A stretch of 64,000 nucleotides of DNA from JAPOXR01 sp965199765 (lineage in GTDB: Bacteria; Pseudomonadota; Alphaproteobacteria; Rhodobacterales; Rhodobacteraceae): positions 1 through 64,000 of the forward strand of contig CBDATC010000002.1 in NCBI GenBank assembly GCA_965199765.1, given 5' to 3'. The notes under the pieces were generated by a model. It was given only the letters and a program-made list of their open reading frames with translations, did no database searches and had not been told where the DNA came from. How positions within the stretch are numbered: the stretch's first letter is position 1; each line of letters starts with the position of its first letter. This document shows, in pieces, positions 34,816 to 44,116 of this stretch. The translations under genes were made by a program, and so were the position numbers.

Positions 34816-35118
34816 TCAATTGGTTGGCAAAGCGTCGACTCGGTCCCTCAAAAAAGTCGATGGTTTGAATACCACCACCGAACGCGGTTTAATCAAAGCA
34901 AATTCTCCGGTTCGCGGGTTGCGTCCCGGTCTTTGCCCTTTCTTCCGTACGGTGAAGGTGCCGAATTTCGCGATCTTGACGCAATTTCCATCGGCAAGGG
35001 TTTCAATGAGCGTTTGCAGGATCGATTCTACCAAGTCTGCGCATTCATCTCGGGGCAGTCCCACATTTTCGTGTACGGCGGTTGCCAACTTCAACCGCGT
35101 TACCGTGCTTTGATTCAA
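34816..35118 (-). CDS. ihfA: Integration host factor subunit alpha
   Basis: A 100-residue DNA-bending histone-like protein. The dimer core is followed by the beta-arm RNPRTGEFALIKPRSVVVFKPS, whose proline intercalates in the minor groove. Features VKIAKFGTFTVRKKG identify the HU/IHF family, and the context with the MerR gene and fabH/plsX identifies the alpha subunit. Confidence 0.94.
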   Translation of the reverse strand: MNQSTVTRLKLATAVHENVGLPRDECADLVESILQTLIETLADGNCVKIAKFGTFTVRKKGQRPGRNPRTGEFALIKPRSVVVFKPSTFLRDRVDALPTN

Positions 35119-35186
35119 ATTCAGTCTTTCTGTTTAGGTGCCGGATCTCGCGACAAATTATGGTTTTGACGGTTTGTTTGCAAGCA

Positions 35187-36164
35187 TTACCAGCGGATGA
35201 CATTTGATCCCCAAGCCAAACCGCCTCCGATCGCGTTGGTTACGACCAACTTGCCGGGAACCAGCCGTCCGGTCGATTTAGCCATGTGCAGGGCGAGTGG
35301 AATCGAGGCAGCGGATGTATTCGCGTGTTTATTCACGGTTACAATGCAGCGTTTTTCTGGAACGCCAAGCTTTTCTGCTGTTGCGTTGATTATCCTGAGA
35401 TTTGCCTGATGCGGAACCAAATAGTCGATGTCTTTCTTAGACATGTTAGCCTTTGCGAGTGCAAGGACCGTCGCATCATGGAGCTTTTTGACGGCGTGGC
35501 GGAAGACTTTTCGGCCATCCATGCGAACAACGCCCGATGATTGAGTGGTGGACACGCCGCCGTCAACATAAAGCAGGTCTCGATACCTCCCATCCGACGA
35601 TATTTCGGTTGTCAGTATCCCGCGGTCTGTCGAGACGCCCTGTCCTTCCTGTGCCTCAAGCACCACGGCTCCGGCTCCGTCTCCAAAGAGTATGGCTGTG
35701 CTTCGATCTGACTTATCCAAGATGCGTGAAAAGGTTTCCGAGCCGATAACCAATGCGCGACGGGCCTGACCCTGCAAAACCAGCGCGTCAGCAACGGTCA
35801 TTGCGTAGACAAACCCGGCGCAGACCGCCTGGACATCGAAGGCAAAACCCTTGGTGATTCCCAAGCCGGCTTGAACCGCTGTCGCCGACGAAGGAAAGGT
35901 ATTGTCAGGAGTCGAAGTTGCCAAGACAATGAGATCGATGTCAGCGGGTTTGATTCCGGCATCCTCCAACGCCTCCTCCGCTGCGCGTATAGCGAGGTCG
36001 GATGTGGATTGTCCCTCAGCAGCGAAATGCCTTTGTTCAATTCCAGTGCGTTCTCTGATCCACGCGTCTGTTGTATCAAGAGTTTCTTCGAATACGCTGT
36101 TCGGGACACAGCGTTCCGGCAGATAATGCCCGACTCCACAAACCACAGATCTGGTTACCGCCAT
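35187..36164 (-). CDS. fabH: 3-oxoacyl-ACP synthase III
   Basis: A 325-residue condensing enzyme that starts fatty acid synthesis from acetyl-CoA and malonyl-ACP. The Cys-His-Asn triad is visible in FDVQAVCAGFVYA, YLVPHQANLRI and VNKHANTSAASIP. It follows plsX with only 3 bp between, in the conserved DUF177-rpmF-plsX-fabH-ihfA series. Confidence 0.96.
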   Translation of the reverse strand: MAVTRSVVCGVGHYLPERCVPNSVFEETLDTTDAWIRERTGIEQRHFAAEGQSTSDLAIRAAEEALEDAGIKPADIDLIVLATSTPDNTFPSSATAVQAGLGITKGFAFDVQAVCAGFVYAMTVADALVLQGQARRALVIGSETFSRILDKSDRSTAILFGDGAGAVVLEAQEGQGVSTDRGILTTEISSDGRYRDLLYVDGGVSTTQSSGVVRMDGRKVFRHAVKKLHDATVLALAKANMSKKDIDYLVPHQANLRIINATAEKLGVPEKRCIVTVNKHANTSAASIPLALHMAKSTGRLVPGKLVVTNAIGGGLAWGSNVIRW

Positions 36165-36167
36165 TCT

Positions 36168-37262
36168 TCAGCGTGTCTCTCTAGGCTGTTCATTGCACAA
36201 GTTATCAGAATCGGAACGGCTCGGCACACGATCCTGCACAAAATTTTCGGCACCTCCCGCCTGCGCTAGCCGGACAGCTAAATCAATCGCGGCTGCGACG
36301 CCAACCGAATCAGCGCCGCCGTGCGATTTGACCACGGTGCCATTCAATCCGAGAAACACGCCGCCGTTCACACGCCTTGGATCGATTCTGCGCTGCAGCC
36401 GTCGAAGAGAGGTCATTGCGAAAAGAGTGCCGATTCGAGAAAGCGGTGTGTGTCGGAATGCCTCCCGCATGAATTCTCCGATCAATTCAGCCGCGCCTTC
36501 CACGGATTTGAGCACTATGTTGCCCGTGAAACCGTCGGTTACGGTGACATCGACCTTGTCGGAAGGGATATCGCTGCCCTCCACAAACCCAACAAACTCA
36601 AAATTGCCGTGCTTTGCTTCTTCGGACAGCAGCTGGTGCGCGTCCTTTGTTTCCGGGCGACCTTTGTGGGCCTCGGTTCCGACGTTCAGCAGCCCGACCC
36701 GCGGCGTGGTGATGCCAAGTCCTGTGCGGGCATAGCCCGCGCCCAATGTTGCGAAGCCAAGCAGATCGCGGCTGTCGGCTTTGATATCAGCGCCGACATC
36801 CAACAAGACGCTGTAGCCGGTTGGATTCCTTGATGGCCAAAGACAGGCAATGGCAGGACGTTTGATTCGGGGAGCTTTTCCCAGCAGTAGCATCGAAATC
36901 GCCATCAAAGCGCCGGTATTGCCACAGGAAACGACGGCTTTAGCATCGTTTTGCCGCACGGCGTCAATGGCTGCCCACATTGATGACCCTTTGCCGCGCC
37001 GCAGAACATGGCTCGGTTTGGCATCCATGGTGACGACTTTATCCGCGTGGCGGATTTCGCAGCGGTCACGGAGTTTCCGGTTGAGTTTTTTCGTTAGCCA
37101 ATCCCGGTCACCGTGAATCAGAAAGCGAATTCCCGGATGCAGCCGCGCGGCTCTGCTCATGCCAGCCAGAATGGCCTTCGGTCCCTTGTCGCCTCCCATG
37201 GCATCAATAGCGATGACGCTTGGCGCATCGATCAACGAACCCGCGTTTCTTTCGGGCGGCAT
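36168..37262 (-). CDS. plsX: Phosphate acyltransferase PlsX
   Basis: A 364-residue acyl-ACP:phosphate acyltransferase that makes acyl-phosphate for phospholipid synthesis. VIAIDAMGGDKGPKAIL at the start, VSCGNTGALMA in the middle, and LLNVGTEAHKG and VTDGFTGNIVLKS later are family hallmarks. An ATG at MGGDKG would be an alternative start, but the residues before it are conserved. Same operon as rpmF and fabH. Confidence 0.95.
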   Translation of the reverse strand: MPPERNAGSLIDAPSVIAIDAMGGDKGPKAILAGMSRAARLHPGIRFLIHGDRDWLTKKLNRKLRDRCEIRHADKVVTMDAKPSHVLRRGKGSSMWAAIDAVRQNDAKAVVSCGNTGALMAISMLLLGKAPRIKRPAIACLWPSRNPTGYSVLLDVGADIKADSRDLLGFATLGAGYARTGLGITTPRVGLLNVGTEAHKGRPETKDAHQLLSEEAKHGNFEFVGFVEGSDIPSDKVDVTVTDGFTGNIVLKSVEGAAELIGEFMREAFRHTPLSRIGTLFAMTSLRRLQRRIDPRRVNGGVFLGLNGTVVKSHGGADSVGVAAAIDLAVRLAQAGGAENFVQDRVPSRSDSDNLCNEQPRETR

Positions 37263-37287
37263 TGGCTAAGTCTGTTTCACCGACGAA

Positions 37288-37488
37288 TCAGATTTCTTCG
37301 TCAACGGGTTCCTCAGGCAGTATGAGGATCTGGCGATTCCGGTATGTTCCACAATGCACGCAGACGTGATGCCGAAGCTTAGGCTCTCCGCAATTGCTGC
37401 ATTCAATCCAATTGGCGACCAACAGCGCGTCATGCGACCGGCGCTTGTTGCGACGAGCGGGCGTTACCTTGTTTTGCTGCACTGCCAT
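37288..37488 (-). CDS. rpmF: 50S ribosomal protein L32
   Basis: A 66-residue ribosomal protein. MAVQQNKVTPARRNKRRSHD is the usual N-terminus, and a zinc ribbon is formed by CSNCG and CVHCG. It precedes plsX by 25 bp. Confidence 0.97.
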   Translation of the reverse strand: MAVQQNKVTPARRNKRRSHDALLVANWIECSNCGEPKLRHHVCVHCGTYRNRQILILPEEPVDEEI

Positions 37489-37612
37489 TGATCTACCTCA
37501 TACAGTCACGTTCACCAATGCTTTACCGCATTGTTTATCCTTCTGCATCAATAATTGCTGCTTCTCAAAATATCTTCAAGTGTTGGATTTGCAGGTTTGT
37601 GGGGATTATCGG

Positions 37613-38155
37613 TCAATATCGGTCCTCGCGAAGATTTTCTTTAAGTTTTTCCAAGACAGCGAATGGGTTGTCGCGGTTTTCATCCTCATATTCGCTGGTG
37701 CGCGAGGCAGGAGACGCATCGTTCAATACCGCTGATTCGGAACGCGGGTAATCGGAAACTTCGAGGAGCAGTGTTTCACGGGCAATGGCGAAGAGATCAA
37801 TTTCATCTGTCAAGGCTTCCAAGCTATCGTCTTCGGGCATTTCAAAGTCTGCGGACGGCTTGAGCAGGTTATGGTCCGCAACATATCTGCGCCGCACTGT
37901 GGCATTGACAAGCGACTTGACAGGTTCCAACGAAACCACACAGCTCTGGAGTATGGTGGCGACCACTGTTCCATTCAGCTGCCATTCTTGCGGCGAAATG
38001 CATATTACCCGTCCGGAGAAACGCAGCTTAAGAATGTCGCCGAAATCCGTTTCCTCCGCCATAGACATGCGGGAGGACCGATCGGGAATGAACAGAAATC
38101 GATTGTTGTGTTGATCAGAGAGTTCGGTCAGAGCTAGTTTCGGCCCATCGTTCAA
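37613..38155 (-). CDS. DUF177 family protein (YceD-like, 23S rRNA accumulation)
   Basis: A 180-residue DUF177 protein; homologues are needed for accumulation of the large rRNA subunit and usually precede rpmF. The signature is CVVSLEPVKSLVNATVRRRYV followed by the acidic stretch PEDDSLEALTDEIDLFAIA and LLLEVSDYPRSE. The C-terminus is acidic and low in complexity. First gene of the minus-strand run to ihfA; 124 bp separate it from rpmF. Confidence 0.88.
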   Translation of the reverse strand: MNDGPKLALTELSDQHNNRFLFIPDRSSRMSMAEETDFGDILKLRFSGRVICISPQEWQLNGTVVATILQSCVVSLEPVKSLVNATVRRRYVADHNLLKPSADFEMPEDDSLEALTDEIDLFAIARETLLLEVSDYPRSESAVLNDASPASRTSEYEDENRDNPFAVLEKLKENLREDRY

Positions 38156-38362
38156 AATTGGGTCTCCGGCTGAAGTTGAATTTTATACGGGGCTAACAAC
38201 GCTTTCCTGCGTTAATTTTGAATAGGCGATGTGGCATTTATCAAATTTTGCCGCGGAGTGTCGGTTGCAGCAGCTCTGCAGCAAAGGGGAATCTTGACGA
38301 GAGAATTCAGAGCGCATAAATTGCCGGGGTTTGAATGTCACAAGTGTGATGGGTCTGATTCA

Positions 38363-38806
38363 ATGATGCGACACGCCATGCTGGCCTTGGTCATTGCGAC
38401 TGCGGTCGCCTGTTCTCCGGTTACAAACCATTATGGCTATACTCCTCCGCAGAAGGACTTAGAGGCCCTCGAGATCGGTGTGGCAGATAAACTAGCTGTT
38501 CTGGAAGTGATTGGCCAGCCTGCCGTGACCAATACGAGATATGGAGATTCATGGTTTTATCTGTCCAATTCAATTTCTCAATCCGGTTTTTGGGAGCCGC
38601 AGGAGGTTGACCGCCAGGTTGTCGTAGTTTCATTCGACAATGCAGGATTGATGTCGAATGTTGAGGTGTTCGCGCTGGAAGATGGACGCGCTGTTGCCCT
38701 TTCGCGCCGTGTGACCGAAACCAATTTGGGTCAGCTCAACGTTATCCAGCAATTCCTGCGCGGGCTGGGTCGAATCGATCCGACAGGTGCGTTTGGCGAA
38801 GAATAA
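38363..38806 (+). CDS. bamE: Outer membrane assembly lipoprotein BamE (SmpA/OmlA)
   Basis: A 147-residue lipoprotein of the BAM complex that inserts beta-barrel proteins. MMRHAMLALVIATAVACSP ends in a lipobox with the lipidated Cys17. GVADKLAVLEVIGQPAVTN and GDSWFYLSNS form the BamE fold. The frame is open to 38231, but those codons do not fit before a signal peptide. Divergent from the DUF177 gene, as in Rhodobacterales. Confidence 0.9.
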   Translation: MMRHAMLALVIATAVACSPVTNHYGYTPPQKDLEALEIGVADKLAVLEVIGQPAVTNTRYGDSWFYLSNSISQSGFWEPQEVDRQVVVVSFDNAGLMSNVEVFALEDGRAVALSRRVTETNLGQLNVIQQFLRGLGRIDPTGAFGEE

Positions 38807-38824
38807 CCCTGATATTTGGATTAG

Positions 38825-39226
38825 TCAGGCAGGTTTGGTTATGAATTCAAGAGCCACACCGTTGATGCAGTAGCGCAGCCCGGTCGGTGGAGGCCCGTCA
38901 GAGAACACATGCCCGAGATGTGCATCGCAGCGGTTGCAGACCACTTCGGTGCGTCTCCGAAACAGGCTGTTGTCTTCGCGTTCACCGACTGCGTTGCTGC
39001 TGATGGGCTGGTAAAATGAAGGCCAGCCGGTGCGGGAATCAAACTTGGCGGACGAATCAAACAGCTCGGTTCCGCAGCAGATGCATCGAAACACACCGTT
39101 TGATTTTGGAAAATTGTCATTGGTAAACGGACGTTCGGTGCCGGCGCGACGCGTCACCTTGAATTCCAGGTCTGACAGCATGCTGCGCCATTCGGCATCT
39201 GTCTTCTGGATCTTTTTATCGTTCAT
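38825..39226 (-). CDS. msrB: Peptide-methionine (R)-S-oxide reductase MsrB
   Basis: A 133-residue repair enzyme for methionine-R-sulfoxide. Zinc cysteine pairs CICCG and CNRCD are present, with SRTGWPSFYQPI, HLGHVFSDGPPPTGLRYCIN and the catalytic cysteine in YCINGVAL. It is convergent with bamE, 18 bp apart, and downstream of moaA by 77 bp. Confidence 0.95.
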   Translation of the reverse strand: MNDKKIQKTDAEWRSMLSDLEFKVTRRAGTERPFTNDNFPKSNGVFRCICCGTELFDSSAKFDSRTGWPSFYQPISSNAVGEREDNSLFRRRTEVVCNRCDAHLGHVFSDGPPPTGLRYCINGVALEFITKPA

Positions 39227-39303
39227 TTCGTTCTCCGCATTGTTGAAATCGGAAGGACGCTTTGGAAGCTTCGGCTCCAGTTCAGAAGCGGCTGCAGAAT
39301 TTT

Positions 39304-40314
39304 TCAGCCTCCGGTGTGACTCATGTGGCGAGCCATGCGGCCCAATACATTTTGCCGCGAGTAATCAAAATCGTGCCCTTTGGGCTTTCTTGAAATAGCA
39401 CTGCGAATCGCTTTGAAAAGAGGCCAGTCGTTGTCCGGATGTTCCCGCAGCACATGTCGAAGGTCGGCTCTGTCTTCCTGGCCGAGACACATGAAGAGTT
39501 CCCCGGTGCAGGTGAGGCGGACCCGATTGCAGCTCTCGCAGAAATTATGGCTTAACGGCGAGATGAACCCAATCCGCTGACCGGTTTCCTCGGCCACCAC
39601 GTAGCGGGCTGGACCGCCTGTGGTGACGGGTAAGTTCTTCTGAGTTAATTTCTGGTCGAGAATGTTCTGCACATCGTCAACGGAGAGATAGCGAGCAAGG
39701 CGGTCTTGGCTGCTGATATCACCCATCGGCATCACCTCAATGAAGGTAATGTCCATGTCATGGCGCGCGCACCATTCCGTCAGAGCAAGGAACTCGTTGT
39801 CATTGAATCCCTTAAGCGCAACCGTATTGATCTTGACTTTCAGTCCGGCTTGCTGGGCCGAATGGATTCCCTGCAGAACCTGTTCCAGTCGCCCCCACCG
39901 GGTAATAGAGGCAAATTTTTCTGCATCCAGAGTGTCGAGAGATACGTTGATTCGCCGTATTCCGATAGCGAACAGTTCTTCGGCAAACCGGCTGAGCTGC
40001 GACCCATTGGTCGTTACAGTCAGTTCGTCGAGACCGTTGCCGATATGTCGAGAGATTGATCGCAGGAATTCGAGAATATTGCGCCGCACAAGGGGTTCTC
40101 CGCCGGTAATGCGGAGTTTTCTGATGCCAAGAGTAATGAAGGCAGAACATAGTCGATCCAGTTCTTCCAAAGTGAGCAAGTCCCGCTTTGGCAGAAAGGT
40201 CATGTTCTCCGACATGCAATATGTGCATCGAAAATCGCAGCGGTCTGTTACCGACAGGCGCAAATAGGTTATGTTCCGGTGAAACGGATCAACGAGATTT
40301 GGTGTGTCCAGCAT
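39304..40314 (-). CDS. moaA: GTP 3',8-cyclase MoaA
   Basis: A 336-residue radical SAM enzyme for the first step of molybdenum cofactor synthesis. The N-terminal cluster motif CDFRCTYC has Cys26, Cys30 and Cys33; the second cluster is bound by FCESCNRVRLTCTGEL. GGEPLVRRNI binds SAM. The chain ends in Gly-Gly, as MoaA must for activity. No other moa genes are adjacent. Confidence 0.95.
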   Translation of the reverse strand: MLDTPNLVDPFHRNITYLRLSVTDRCDFRCTYCMSENMTFLPKRDLLTLEELDRLCSAFITLGIRKLRITGGEPLVRRNILEFLRSISRHIGNGLDELTVTTNGSQLSRFAEELFAIGIRRINVSLDTLDAEKFASITRWGRLEQVLQGIHSAQQAGLKVKINTVALKGFNDNEFLALTEWCARHDMDITFIEVMPMGDISSQDRLARYLSVDDVQNILDQKLTQKNLPVTTGGPARYVVAEETGQRIGFISPLSHNFCESCNRVRLTCTGELFMCLGQEDRADLRHVLREHPDNDWPLFKAIRSAISRKPKGHDFDYSRQNVLGRMARHMSHTGG

Positions 40315-40869
40315 GCGCTTACCGTGGAATAGGTCAGCCTATGAAGTTAATTTAGTGCGTGCTTCTTATTTGGGCAAGGTCAGCGCGGCATGTTGTTTGA
40401 AGAAACTCCGCGGTGCTTAATCGAGGACACCAGGATCCTCATGCGCAATGATTTCTTCAGACAGGTCTTACCGAAGATCGTTCAGCGGCATGTGCTGCGG
40501 TTGATTGGCGGCGTTCCACGGCAAAGCTATCTCCGGATCTGGTTTCTGACTCCGAACTCCGCATCTAGTAGTGATGATCGGCAATTTGGGCAGCATCTAG
40601 AAATCCACTGGCCAGAATTGCGGTTGGCAAATTGGCAGGAGAGGAGAGTGCTTTAGCTGCGCATTGACGGCATAACTACGGGTTCAACAGCAGGTTTGAA
40701 TTTCAGCTGACCGATGCAGAGTCAGTCCGAGCAGCCCTGTCAGGTTCTGATCGCTTGCGTTTTCGGTTGCATTTTGCCGCTGAAATCACTAATCTAACAC
40801 GCGTTTGGCGCCGAGGAACAAGCGATGTTCCGAGGCAGCATTCGGATATGTTCATTTTATGGGGTATAC
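40315..40869. other. Intergenic region with no supported gene
   Basis: About 550 bp. A plus-strand frame at 40390-40656 (88 codons, Arg and Leu rich) has no recognisable motif and no ribosome site, and is probably chance or a decayed gene. The end of the stretch carries the ribosome site GGGG 7 nt before the 40870 start. Confidence 0.5.
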
Positions 40870-41520
40870 ATGCTCGGCATTTCTGAAGAGATCATGCTTT
40901 TATTGCTTGAGGACGAAGACGGCAGATTTGTGCATGTTCCCGAACTTTCGGTCCGGTGTGTGCTTTCCGGCGCCGTTCTCAGCGAATTGGCGCTCATGAA
41001 TAAGATCGACACCGATCTTGAAAAACTTGTCGTCATTGACGACCAGCCGGTCGGGGATGAGTTGCTTGACCCGGTCCTGAAAATGCTGGTCGATTCCGAA
41101 ACAACGCGCGATGCGCGGTATTGGGTTGAGTATTGTGCCCGTGATGCGGACATGACGCGCCGCCGGGCCTTGGATAGGTTGTGCCAGCGTGGAATTCTTA
41201 ATTGCAAAGACGACCGTTTTCTCTGGGTGTTTCGGTCGCGCAGATATCCGATAATTGATGGCAAGGTTGAGCGTGAAGTCAAGCATCGGATTATGTCGAT
41301 TCTGTTCAGCCATGAAATTCCAGATCCCCGGGACATCGTCATTATCGGATTGGTGGATGCATGCGGAATCTTCAAACAGCTGCTTTCGCAGAAAGAGCAC
41401 TGTCGTGCCCGCGAGAGAATCGATCAAATCCGGAAGATGGATTTGATCGGTCGGGCTGTTACGAATTCAGTCCGGGAAATCGAGGCCTCGCTGGCTTTGG
41501 CGCTTCACCCGCCATTTTAA
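40870..41520 (+). CDS. GPP34 (Golgi phosphoprotein 3-like) family protein
   Basis: A 216-residue protein starting MLGISEEIMLLLLEDEDGRF. The pattern is that of the GPP34/GOLPH3 family: alternating helices with VLSGAVLSELALMNKID, LLDPVLKMLVD, RALDRLCQRGIL and PIIDGKVEREVKHRI, then an all-helical end. Eukaryotic GOLPH3 binds phosphatidylinositol 4-phosphate; bacterial members have no established role. ATGGGGTATAC before the ATG gives a ribosome site; the frame extends upstream to 40825. Stand-alone gene. Confidence 0.8.
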   Translation: MLGISEEIMLLLLEDEDGRFVHVPELSVRCVLSGAVLSELALMNKIDTDLEKLVVIDDQPVGDELLDPVLKMLVDSETTRDARYWVEYCARDADMTRRRALDRLCQRGILNCKDDRFLWVFRSRRYPIIDGKVEREVKHRIMSILFSHEIPDPRDIVIIGLVDACGIFKQLLSQKEHCRARERIDQIRKMDLIGRAVTNSVREIEASLALALHPPF

Positions 41521-41835
41521 AATCTGCGTTTCCAAAGTTGTGGATCGGCTGATCGAGCTGATTCAGAACCGGACCACTTATTTGTTGCCAAACATGCCAG
41601 GCCAGAACGGGCCTTCGTGTTTTCACCGCACAAAAACTGTTTGCTGGATCAAGTTTGCGCAAGCGAACGGCATGGATGCCGTCCCAATGCGCCAGTGTGA
41701 GCAGCACTCAAAAAAATTGAATTTTTGACTGTTTTTGGAATTTCATAAGCCGCTGCGCATAGTTTATGTGAACAGATATTCTTACGAAATGTTCAACGGT
41801 CTTTGAACGGCTGCGCAAATCAAAGGACACGCCAG

Positions 41836-42225
41836 ATGAATTTTACCGAGTCGGTCATAACCTGTTTATCCAAATACGTCACCTTTTCGGGCCGGGCATC
41901 ACGAAGTGAATATTGGTGGTTTATTTTTTTCTGCTCAATTTGCAGCGTGGCGCTGAATTTTATTTCTACGACACTCCAAACATTTTTTGTTCTGTTGGTT
42001 GTTCTGCCAATGCTTGCCGCCGCTTGCAGACGGCTTCACGATTCGGGCAAGTCGGGCTGGTGGCTGCTGTTCTATCTTGTGCCGTTAATTGGATGGATAG
42101 TGCTGTTGATTTTTTTGGTTCGTCCCTCAAAGGAAAGGATTGAAGTTCGCCCGCGCGAGAATGAAACCGCAGGCGAAGGAAATGAGCAAAGCGACTCGAT
42201 TCGCAGGTTTCGCAAGCTGGATTAA
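41836..42225 (+). CDS. DUF805 family membrane protein
   Basis: A 129-residue inner membrane protein with three hydrophobic segments (about residues 25-45, 48-62 and 74-95). YVTFSGRASRSEYWWF and AACRRLHDSGKSGWWLL are the DUF805 hallmarks. The ATG at 41836 has AGGA 9 nt upstream; the frame extends to 41803. Function unknown. The C-terminus is charged and probably cytoplasmic. Confidence 0.88.
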   Translation: MNFTESVITCLSKYVTFSGRASRSEYWWFIFFCSICSVALNFISTTLQTFFVLLVVLPMLAAACRRLHDSGKSGWWLLFYLVPLIGWIVLLIFLVRPSKERIEVRPRENETAGEGNEQSDSIRRFRKLD

Positions 42226-42291
42226 CGAGTTATCCGGTGCTTCGCGATGTGCGTGTAACCGGTTTATATCCTGCGTTCGCGAGGAAGCAGA

Positions 42292-44112
42292 TCATTCGAC
42301 AGTAACCGATTTAGCTAGATTGCGTGGCTGGTCGACGTCGGTTCCAAGATGCACAGCTGTATGGTAGGCGAGCAGCTGCATCGGCAGCGCGTAAAGGATC
42401 GGTGCAAGAATTGGGTCTATGGTTGGCATGACAATTGAGCGCCAGTTGCCTTCGCCAGCTGCCTTGATGCCCTTGTAATCCGATATCAGAAGAATTTTGC
42501 CTTTTCTTGCCTTGACCTCTTCAACTCCTCCCAGCGTTTTCTTGAATTGTTCATTTCGCGGAGCCAGAACAACGACCGGCATTTGATCATCCACCAATGC
42601 CAACGGACCGTGCTTCAATTCTCCGCCAGCCAATCCTTCCGCATGGATATAACTGATTTCTTTCAATTTAAGCGCGCCTTCGAGAGCCAGAGGGAACATC
42701 ATGCCGCGTCCGACGAAAAGCGCGCTGCGGAACTTAGAAAGCTCCTGCGCTATTGCCTTTATGCCCTCATTGGCATTTAGAGCGGCGCTAGCTAACGCGG
42801 GAACCTTATGGAGCTCGCTGATAATTCTATCACAACGCGACTCATCAATATGGCCGCGTCTCAAGCCGACAATCGCCGCCAACACAGCAAGAGCGACCAG
42901 TTGGCAGGTAAAGGCTTTCGTTGACGCAACACCAATTTCCACACCGGCGTGGATGTGCACGGCGTCCTCTGCCTCTCGTCCGATTGTGCTGTTCGTGACA
43001 TTCAAAACCGCAGCTGTTCTGCAACCGCCGTTCGCCGCATGCCGGAGTGCATTCAGTGTGTCGGCTGTTTCTCCGGATTGACTGACGAAAATTCCGACCG
43101 ACTGCGCTTCGAACACCTTGCTCTGTCCGACATATTCGGATGCAACCGCCGAAGTGGCTGCAACTCCCGTGATTTCTTCGAACCAATAGCTGGCAACTTG
43201 GCAGGCGTAACTGGCCGTTCCGCACCCCACCAAGTCAACACGATTTGCGCGTTCAAGAGTCCGCAGCATTGACTCGGGAATCGCTTGCTGCCCGGCAGCG
43301 GATAGTTTGTCGATGGCAGAAGCAAGAACCGGGGGTTGCTCGAATATCTCCTTCGCCATGAAGTGCTTGTGTCCGTCTTTGCTCGCGGCAGTGGGATTTA
43401 TAATCACCCTCTCCGACCGACGAGAGACGTTTTGGCCGCTTTGATCAACCAATTCAAGGTCATTGCGAGTGACACAGACAAAGTCACCGTCATTCAGATA
43501 GGTAACCTGTTCGGTGAGACCGGCTAATGCGAATACATCAGATGCGAGAAACATTTCTGATTGCCCGTGCCCAACAACAAGCGGTGAGCCTTGTCGGGCG
43601 GCTAAAAGGCAAGTTTCGTTTCCATCAAACATAAATACCAGCGCGAAAGCGCCTTGAAGTCGGCCAACCGTGTTCCAGGCGGCTTCGCGTGGGCTGTCCC
43701 CTCGATCAAGATTTAGTTGGCAAAGCTGAACAATCGTTTCGGTGTCCGTATCGGTGGTCGGCAAGATTCCGTGATCGGAGAGCTCGTCGCGGATTTCTCT
43801 GAAATTCTCGACGATTCCATTGTGGACCAATGCCACGGACTTTGCTTGGTGCGGATGTGCATTTTGCAGCGTAGCCGGACCATGTGTCGCCCAGCGGGTG
43901 TGGCCGATGCCGGTAAATCCGCGAATCGGATCCCTGACCAGCATATCGGAAAGCCTGGCAAGTTTACCGACCGCCCGCCGACGGCGCAGGACGCCGTTTT
44001 CCCGAGTGGCTACCCCGGCGCTGTCATAGCCGCGATAGGCCATGCGCCGCAGCGCCTCCAACAAAATTGGTGCAGCTTCATTTTCGCCAAGATAGCCGAC
44101 TATTCCGCACAT
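42292..44112 (-). CDS. glmS: Glutamine--fructose-6-phosphate aminotransferase
   Basis: A 606-residue enzyme making glucosamine 6-phosphate. MCGIVGYLGENEAAPILLEA gives the N-terminal nucleophile Cys after Met removal; the glutaminase domain continues through YDSAGVATR and GHTRWATHG. Two SIS domains (about residues 285-425 and 455-595) contain VGCGTASYACQVA and FVSQSGETADT. It ends in the typical LAKSVTVE. The frame is open to 44226, but the ATG 4 nt after glmU is certain. Last of a glmU-glmS pair. Confidence 0.96.
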   Translation of the reverse strand: MCGIVGYLGENEAAPILLEALRRMAYRGYDSAGVATRENGVLRRRRAVGKLARLSDMLVRDPIRGFTGIGHTRWATHGPATLQNAHPHQAKSVALVHNGIVENFREIRDELSDHGILPTTDTDTETIVQLCQLNLDRGDSPREAAWNTVGRLQGAFALVFMFDGNETCLLAARQGSPLVVGHGQSEMFLASDVFALAGLTEQVTYLNDGDFVCVTRNDLELVDQSGQNVSRRSERVIINPTAASKDGHKHFMAKEIFEQPPVLASAIDKLSAAGQQAIPESMLRTLERANRVDLVGCGTASYACQVASYWFEEITGVAATSAVASEYVGQSKVFEAQSVGIFVSQSGETADTLNALRHAANGGCRTAAVLNVTNSTIGREAEDAVHIHAGVEIGVASTKAFTCQLVALAVLAAIVGLRRGHIDESRCDRIISELHKVPALASAALNANEGIKAIAQELSKFRSALFVGRGMMFPLALEGALKLKEISYIHAEGLAGGELKHGPLALVDDQMPVVVLAPRNEQFKKTLGGVEEVKARKGKILLISDYKGIKAAGEGNWRSIVMPTIDPILAPILYALPMQLLAYHTAVHLGTDVDQPRNLAKSVTVE

Positions 44113-44116
44113 GAAC

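Noticed and set aside
40390..40656. 88-codon plus-strand frame after moaA
   Set aside because: No ribosome site, no motif and unusual Arg/Leu bias; could be a decayed gene but cannot be supported.
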